Below are positions 12,234 through 16,693 of a DNA stretch of 16,693 nucleotides, one piece after another. Position numbers and translations under genes: made by a program. Each line of letters starts with the position of its first letter. Positions within the stretch are counted from its first letter, which is position 1. A model generated the notes under the pieces. The model saw only the letters and a list, made by a program, of their open reading frames with translations. It did not search any database and was not told the DNA's origin. The stretch comes from Treponema sp. (GTDB taxonomy: Bacteria > Spirochaetota > Spirochaetia > Treponematales > Treponemataceae): assembly GCA_016297405.1 (NCBI GenBank), contig JAEDGP010000043.1:1-16693 (forward strand), in the 5' to 3' direction.

Positions 12234-12866
12234 ATGGAAGAACTACGTTCTACTGAAATTTTGGACAAAGAAATCCAGGCTGATGCCCGAAAGAATGCCG
12301 AAAGGATTCTGCAAAAAGCTGATGCAGACGCAAACAAATTGCTTTCTTCTGTAGATGAACGTCTTGAAAAGGCTCAGTCAGAAAAAAAAGCAAAATATGA
12401 AGAAAGGATCGCATCTTATCAGAAGGACAAGTCTGCTGCGCTTCCTCTTGAAAAGGATAGATTTCTTGTTTCTTATATTCAAACAGCCATTGAAAAGGCA
12501 ACTGACGAATATCTTTGCATTCTTGGCGCTGACAAAAGGCTTCAGCTTGTTTTGAAACAGTTAAGTAAATATGAAGATAATCTGAAATCCAAAAAGGTTT
12601 TTGTTTATATATATGGTTTTGATGCAGACGCTGTGAAGAAAGCTGTCGGAAAAAAACTTGATGTGGTTTCCTATGAAACTACCGAATTCAATAAAATGAT
12701 TGTAGAAAACGAATGCGGACTTACTAATAAAGAAGGCGTAATTGTAGAGGCTGAAGATCAATCAATTCGCATTCGGCTTACTCTTTCTGAAATCGTAACT
12801 GTCATTCATGATAAATACAGGGCTCAGCTTTATCAGGCCCTTTTTGGCGGGAGGCTTGAAAAATAA
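12234..12866 (+). CDS. V/A-type ATPase peripheral-stalk subunit E
   Basis: The 210-residue stalk subunit that pairs with the G/H-like protein and attaches to the top of the A3B3 head. The N-terminal half (about 10-90) is a long charged helix rich in Ala/Lys/Glu (ADARKNAERILQKADADA), as in the family. The C-terminal half is an alpha/beta domain with FVYIYGFDAD and a Gly-containing VENECGLTNKEGVIVEAED stretch, typical of the subunit E head-binding domain. GAGG (12223-12226) is 7 nt before the ATG. The stop codon overlaps the subunit A start by one base (TAATG), indicating translational coupling. Sequence divergence is high in this family, so the call rests on fold pattern plus position. Confidence 0.88.
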   Translation: MEELRSTEILDKEIQADARKNAERILQKADADANKLLSSVDERLEKAQSEKKAKYEERIASYQKDKSAALPLEKDRFLVSYIQTAIEKATDEYLCILGADKRLQLVLKQLSKYEDNLKSKKVFVYIYGFDADAVKKAVGKKLDVVSYETTEFNKMIVENECGLTNKEGVIVEAEDQSIRIRLTLSEIVTVIHDKYRAQLYQALFGGRLEK

Positions 12867-14656
12867 TGATTGAAGGTAAAATTACCCGCATTTCAGGTCC
12901 AATCGTTTTTGCTCAGGGACTTGATAGTTGTGGTCTTTATGATGTAGTAGACGTTGGCGAAAAGAAATTGATTGGTGAAATTATTCGCCAGAATAAAGGG
13001 AATGCGACCATTCAGGTTTATGAGGATGATACAGGTATGCACGTTGGTGAAAAAATTCAGTGTCACCAGCGTCCATTATCTCTTCGATTGGGGCCTGGTC
13101 TTGTTGGTAACATTTATGATGGAATTCAGCGCCCTCTTAAAGCGATGGCAGATCATTCTGGTGCGTTTTTGTTGCCAGGCGAACGTACTGAGCCTCTAGA
13201 TGTTGAAAAAATATGGCACTTTGATGCAGGAAAAGATACTGAAGGAAAAACTGTATCTGCAGGATGTTCGATTAAACCTGGCATGTCATTGGGGTGTGTA
13301 CGCGAAACTCAGTCCATTCTTCATTCAATTATGGTTCCACCATACATTCGTGGAAAAACATTGAAATCATTTAAGGGTTCTGGAGACTATACCATCGATG
13401 ATGTTATCGGTCTTACAGAATTTGATGAAGAAATCAAACTGTCCCAGTATTGGCCATGTCGTAAACCTCGTCCTTATGCGGATAAGCTTGAGGTTTCAGA
13501 GCCGCTTATTACAGGTCAGCGTGTAATTGATGTTTTCTTTCCTCTTTCAAAGGGTGGTACTGCTGCCATTCCAGGTGGTTTTGGTACTGGAAAAACCATG
13601 ACTCAGCATGCCGTTGCAAAGTGGTGTGATGCCAATCTTATTGTTTACATTGGTTGCGGTGAGCGTGGTAATGAAATGACTGAAGTTCTTACAGAATTTC
13701 CTGAACTTATTGATCCTCGCACAGGCCGTTCAATCATGGAAAGAACAATCCTGATTGCTAATACTTCAAATATGCCTGTTGCAGCCAGAGAAGTATCTCT
13801 TTATTCGGGAATCACGCTGGCAGAATATTATCGCGATATGGGTATGCATGTTGCCATTATGGCCGATTCTACTTCTCGTTGGGCGGAAGCTTTGCGTGAA
13901 CTTTCTGGTCGTATGGAAGAAATGCCGGCTGAGGAAGGATTTCCAGCTTATCTTCCAACAAGACTTGCTTCTTTCTATGAACGGGCTGGGCGTGTAATAT
14001 CTTTGGACGGTCAGGAAGGATCGGTTTCTGTAATTGGAGCCGTTTCTCCACCAGGTAGTGACTTTTCAGAACCTGTAACTCAGCATACAAAAAGATTTAT
14101 TCGTTGTTTCTGGGCTTTGAACCGTGAATTGGCAAATGCGCGCCATTATCCTGCTATCGGATGGATTGATTCCTATTCTGAATATGCAGATGAAGTTCGA
14201 GACTGGTGGGAAAAGCATAATCCTGACTGGTGGATTGTTCGTACCCAAGCGCTGGAACTTTTGAAAAAGGAAGAACGGCTTCAGCAGATTGTTCGCTTGA
14301 TTGGTCCTGATGCTTTGCCAGATACTGATCGCCTGGTTCTTAAAGTTTCTGAGATGATCAAAAACGGTTTTTTGCAGCAGAATGCATTTGATGATGTTGA
14401 TATGTACTGTTCGTCTGAAAAGCAAATCATGATTCTTGTGATGATGATGGATTTTTATAAAAAGGGTCTTTCTTTGGTAAAAAATGGCTGTCCTCTTGGA
14501 AAAGTCATTTCGCTTCCGGTTTGTGATGAAATCGTTCGCATCAAGTATAATGTTCCTAACGATCAGCTTGGAAAAGTTGCAGAAGTGATGGAACACTTTA
14601 ATACCCAGTTTGGAGAACTTGAATCAATATATAATCAGGCAGGAGCTGCAGTATGA
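12866..14656 (+). CDS. V/A-type ATPase catalytic subunit A
   Basis: The nucleotide-binding catalytic subunit of V1 (596 residues). It has the N-terminal beta-barrel (1-70), the subunit-A-specific bulge domain (about 110-185), the P-loop GGFGTGKT (237-244), the catalytic glutamate in GCGERGNEM (263-271), and the Walker B-like IMADSTSRWAEALRELSGRMEEMP (from 331). The P-loop differs from the GPFGSGKT usual in archaeal and Thermus A subunits: Gly replaces Pro at position two and Thr replaces Ser. All essential lysine, threonine and acidic residues remain, so it should be active. GGGAGG (12849-12854) is 11 nt before the ATG, inside the end of subunit E. The stop overlaps the B start by 4 nt (ATGA). 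Confidence 0.98.
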   Translation: MIEGKITRISGPIVFAQGLDSCGLYDVVDVGEKKLIGEIIRQNKGNATIQVYEDDTGMHVGEKIQCHQRPLSLRLGPGLVGNIYDGIQRPLKAMADHSGAFLLPGERTEPLDVEKIWHFDAGKDTEGKTVSAGCSIKPGMSLGCVRETQSILHSIMVPPYIRGKTLKSFKGSGDYTIDDVIGLTEFDEEIKLSQYWPCRKPRPYADKLEVSEPLITGQRVIDVFFPLSKGGTAAIPGGFGTGKTMTQHAVAKWCDANLIVYIGCGERGNEMTEVLTEFPELIDPRTGRSIMERTILIANTSNMPVAAREVSLYSGITLAEYYRDMGMHVAIMADSTSRWAEALRELSGRMEEMPAEEGFPAYLPTRLASFYERAGRVISLDGQEGSVSVIGAVSPPGSDFSEPVTQHTKRFIRCFWALNRELANARHYPAIGWIDSYSEYADEVRDWWEKHNPDWWIVRTQALELLKKEERLQQIVRLIGPDALPDTDRLVLKVSEMIKNGFLQQNAFDDVDMYCSSEKQIMILVMMMDFYKKGLSLVKNGCPLGKVISLPVCDEIVRIKYNVPNDQLGKVAEVMEHFNTQFGELESIYNQAGAAV

Positions 14657-16047
14657 AAGGTGTAGAATTTCGTGGCGTAACCTCTGTTGACGGACCGATT
14701 GTTGTTGTAAAACGGACTGAAAATGTTTTTTATAATGAGACTGTCTGCATTCGTGATCGTTTGGGCGAAAAGCGCATTGGACGTGTAATTGATCTTTCTG
14801 AAACAGCTTGTGTAGTTCAGGTATTTGGAAGTACGACAGGTATTGATCTGGCAGACAGCACTTTTGAATATCTGGATCAGCCGCTGGAACTCCGCGTTGG
14901 CGAGGGGCTTTTGGGGCGTATTTTTAATGGACTTGGAGAACCGATTGACGGTTATCCTCAAATCATCTCTTCAAAACTTTTGAATGTTAATGGTTATCCA
15001 ATCAATCCATATTCCCGCAATTATCCAAGAGATTTCATTCAGACAGGAATTTCTGCCATCGATGGAATGAATTCATTGGTTCGCGGACAGAAACTTCCGA
15101 TTTTTTCTGGAAACGGATTGCCACATAATAAACTTGCCGCTCAGATCATCCGTCAGGCTAAGCTTCGTGGTAGTGATGAGCAGTTCGTAATGGTTTTTGC
15201 TGGAATGGGCATCAAGTATGATGTTGCAAGGTTCTTCATTGATACTTTCGAAGAGTCTGGTGTTCTTTCAAAGGTTGTAATGTTTCAATCGTTGGCTGAT
15301 GCTCCATCAATTGAACGTATCATGACTCCTCGATGTGCTTTAACTGCAGCAGAATATCTTGCCTTTGAAAAGGGAATGCATGTTCTGGTAGTAATGACAG
15401 ATATGACCAACTATTGTGAGGCATTGCGGGAAATTTCTACTACCCGTGGTGAAGTTCCTGGACGAAAAGGTTATCCTGGATATTTGTATTCGGATCTTGC
15501 TGAACTTTATGAGCGTGCAGGTAAGATTAAAGGAAGTGAAGGTTCCATTACGCAGATTCCTATTCTTACAATGCCTAATGATGATATTTCTCATCCTATT
15601 CCAGATCTTACAGGCTATATTACGGAAGGTCAGATAGTACTTGACCGCGAAATGGATTCAAAAGGAATTTATCCACCTGTTGCGGGGCTTCCTTCTCTTT
15701 CCCGTTTGATGAAGGATGGTATCGGTGTTACAAAAGATGGAAAGGAAATGACTCGTGAAGACCATGCAAATGTTTCTTCTCAGCTTTTTGCATCTTATTC
15801 CAAGGTAAAGTCTATCAGAAATCTTGCAGCGATCATTGGTGAAGAAGAGCTTTCGCCATTGGATCGTCAGTTCATGAGATTCGGTGAACGTCTTGAAAAG
15901 GAGTTTTTTACCCAAGGTGAATATGAGAACCGCACGATAGAAGAAACCCTTGATATTGGTTGGAAAGTTCTTGCAACTCTTCCAAGAGAAGAGCTTTATC
16001 GAATCAAACCCGAATATATCGAAAAATATCTTCCAAAGGATGAATAG
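14653..16047 (+). CDS. V/A-type ATPase regulatory subunit B
   Basis: Non-catalytic partner of A in the hexameric head (464 residues). It has the same core fold but no working P-loop: the position is occupied by FSGNGLPHNKLA (151-162), as expected for B subunits. Other family stretches are GPIVVV (14-19), RIFNGLGEPIDG (89-100), TGISAIDGMNSLVRGQKLPI (131-150), VVMTDMTNYCEALREIS, GRKGYPGYLYSDLA, and ITQIPILTMPNDDISHPIPD. AGGAG (14641-14645) is 7 nt before the ATG. The four-base overlap with A fits a coupled one-to-one ratio. The C-terminal helical domain is complete. Confidence 0.98.
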   Translation: MKGVEFRGVTSVDGPIVVVKRTENVFYNETVCIRDRLGEKRIGRVIDLSETACVVQVFGSTTGIDLADSTFEYLDQPLELRVGEGLLGRIFNGLGEPIDGYPQIISSKLLNVNGYPINPYSRNYPRDFIQTGISAIDGMNSLVRGQKLPIFSGNGLPHNKLAAQIIRQAKLRGSDEQFVMVFAGMGIKYDVARFFIDTFEESGVLSKVVMFQSLADAPSIERIMTPRCALTAAEYLAFEKGMHVLVVMTDMTNYCEALREISTTRGEVPGRKGYPGYLYSDLAELYERAGKIKGSEGSITQIPILTMPNDDISHPIPDLTGYITEGQIVLDREMDSKGIYPPVAGLPSLSRLMKDGIGVTKDGKEMTREDHANVSSQLFASYSKVKSIRNLAAIIGEEELSPLDRQFMRFGERLEKEFFTQGEYENRTIEETLDIGWKVLATLPREELYRIKPEYIEKYLPKDE

Positions 16048-16058
16048 TCTTTAAGACT
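16046..16058 (+). other. Palindrome at the subunit B stop and subunit D leader
   Basis: AGTCTT-T-AAGACT is a perfect palindrome overlapping the B stop codon (16045-16047). Only a weak ribosome site (CTGG, 16057-16060) lies before the D ATG at 16067. As RNA it can form only a short stem (AGTC/GACT). It may affect D translation, or mean nothing. Confidence 0.3.
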
Positions 16059-16066
16059 GGTATTTT

Positions 16067-16690
16067 ATGGCAAAGTTGAATATTGCTCCTACAAAATCAA
16101 ATCTTCTCGCTATGAAAGAACAGCTGGCAATCAGTCAGAATGGATATGATTTGCTTGAGCAAAAGCGGGAGATTTTGGTTCAGGAACTTATGCGAATGGT
16201 GGATAAGGTTCGCATGCTTGAAAAAGACATTGATGCGGCGGTAAAAGTTGCATATCCTGCATTCAAACGAATGCTCATGGCTGATGGTAGTGATCAGGTA
16301 AAAAGAATTGCCCATGCCATTCATTATGACTTTGAAATGCAGGAAAAAAACGTGACGGTTGGAGGTATGAGTTTTCAGACTATCGATGTCCATCTTCCAA
16401 AAAAGCAGCTTTTTTATTCCATGATTGGAACTTATGCCAATACCGATGATGTTATTTCTAAGTTTTTTGATTTGCTTTCACTGCTTACACAGATGGCTTC
16501 CATAAGGACTATTGTGTGGCGGCTTGCAGAAGAGGTGAAAAAAACTCAAAGAAGGGTAAATGCCCTTGATAAGATGGTTATTCCCCAGACTTTGGAAACA
16601 AAGGAATATATTGAAAATGCCCTTGAAGAGAAGGAAAGGGAAAATGTATTCGTTTTAAAGGCTTTAAAAAAGCGCAATTCGATGAAATAG
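16067..16690 (+). CDS. V/A-type ATPase central-stalk subunit D
   Basis: The rotor shaft subunit, functionally like gamma in F-type enzymes. It has 207 residues, almost all helical, with two long antiparallel coiled-coil arms. The N-terminal signature NIAPTKSNLLAMKEQLAISQ (5-24) with NGYDLLEQKREIL following is typical, and the C-terminal arm has RRVNALDKMVIPQTLETKEYIENALEEKERENVFVLKALK (starting about 164). The central part is the globular foot. It is last of the nine ATPase genes, 19 nt after B. Its Shine-Dalgarno is the weakest of the operon. After its stop codon the window ends in GAG. Confidence 0.94.
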   Translation: MAKLNIAPTKSNLLAMKEQLAISQNGYDLLEQKREILVQELMRMVDKVRMLEKDIDAAVKVAYPAFKRMLMADGSDQVKRIAHAIHYDFEMQEKNVTVGGMSFQTIDVHLPKKQLFYSMIGTYANTDDVISKFFDLLSLLTQMASIRTIVWRLAEEVKKTQRRVNALDKMVIPQTLETKEYIENALEEKERENVFVLKALKKRNSMK

Positions 16691-16693
16691 GAG

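Overview
This window looks like chromosome of a Treponema-type spirochaete (phylum Spirochaetota), probably a saccharolytic gut or rumen-type treponeme; the species cannot be named. The grounds are low GC, the protein character (spirochaete-like V/A-ATPase subunits, a 422-residue Pgk), and a complete V/A-type ATPase operon near tpiA and pgk. As I recall, Treponema pallidum has the same neighbourhood around TP0527-TP0538. No tRNA, rRNA, CRISPR array, insertion sequence or prophage was seen.

Layout. (1) 1-1220: a 76-residue small protein on + converges on a radical SAM/SPASM-like protein on -. (2) 1221-5945: three separately transcribed central-metabolism genes, pgk, pta and tpiA, with a lone three-helix membrane protein between pgk and pta. 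Their intergenic spaces are full of inverted repeats: a three-hairpin element before pgk, three bulged hairpins plus an unbroken 139-nt C/T tract after pgk, and a REP-like cluster between pta and tpiA. A strong bidirectional terminator closes the tpiA unit. (3) 5946-7112 (-): a YeiH/PSE-family membrane protein. Its extended -10 promoter lies back to back with a good sigma70-type promoter firing the other way. (4) 7302-16690 (+): secG, a PTS EIIA-type protein, then nine V/A-ATPase genes in the order G-C-I-K-F-E-A-B-D. Gaps here are 24 nt or less, with two stop/start overlaps and no terminator visible.

How it fits together. Tpi and Pgk feed glycolysis. Pta turns acetyl-CoA into acetyl-phosphate for substrate-level ATP (ackA is not in the window). 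The rotary ATPase couples ATP to an ion gradient. Its K subunit lacks the residues of known Na+-type rings, so protons are the likelier coupling ion. SecG belongs to the Sec translocon, and K starts with a signal peptide. The EIIA-type protein in front of the ATPase genes is a candidate link between sugar/PTS status and energetics, by inference only.

No clearly new multi-gene system is evident. The most unusual sequence is non-coding: the homopyrimidine tract with its bulged hairpins and a pair of mutually exclusive stems next to a T-run.
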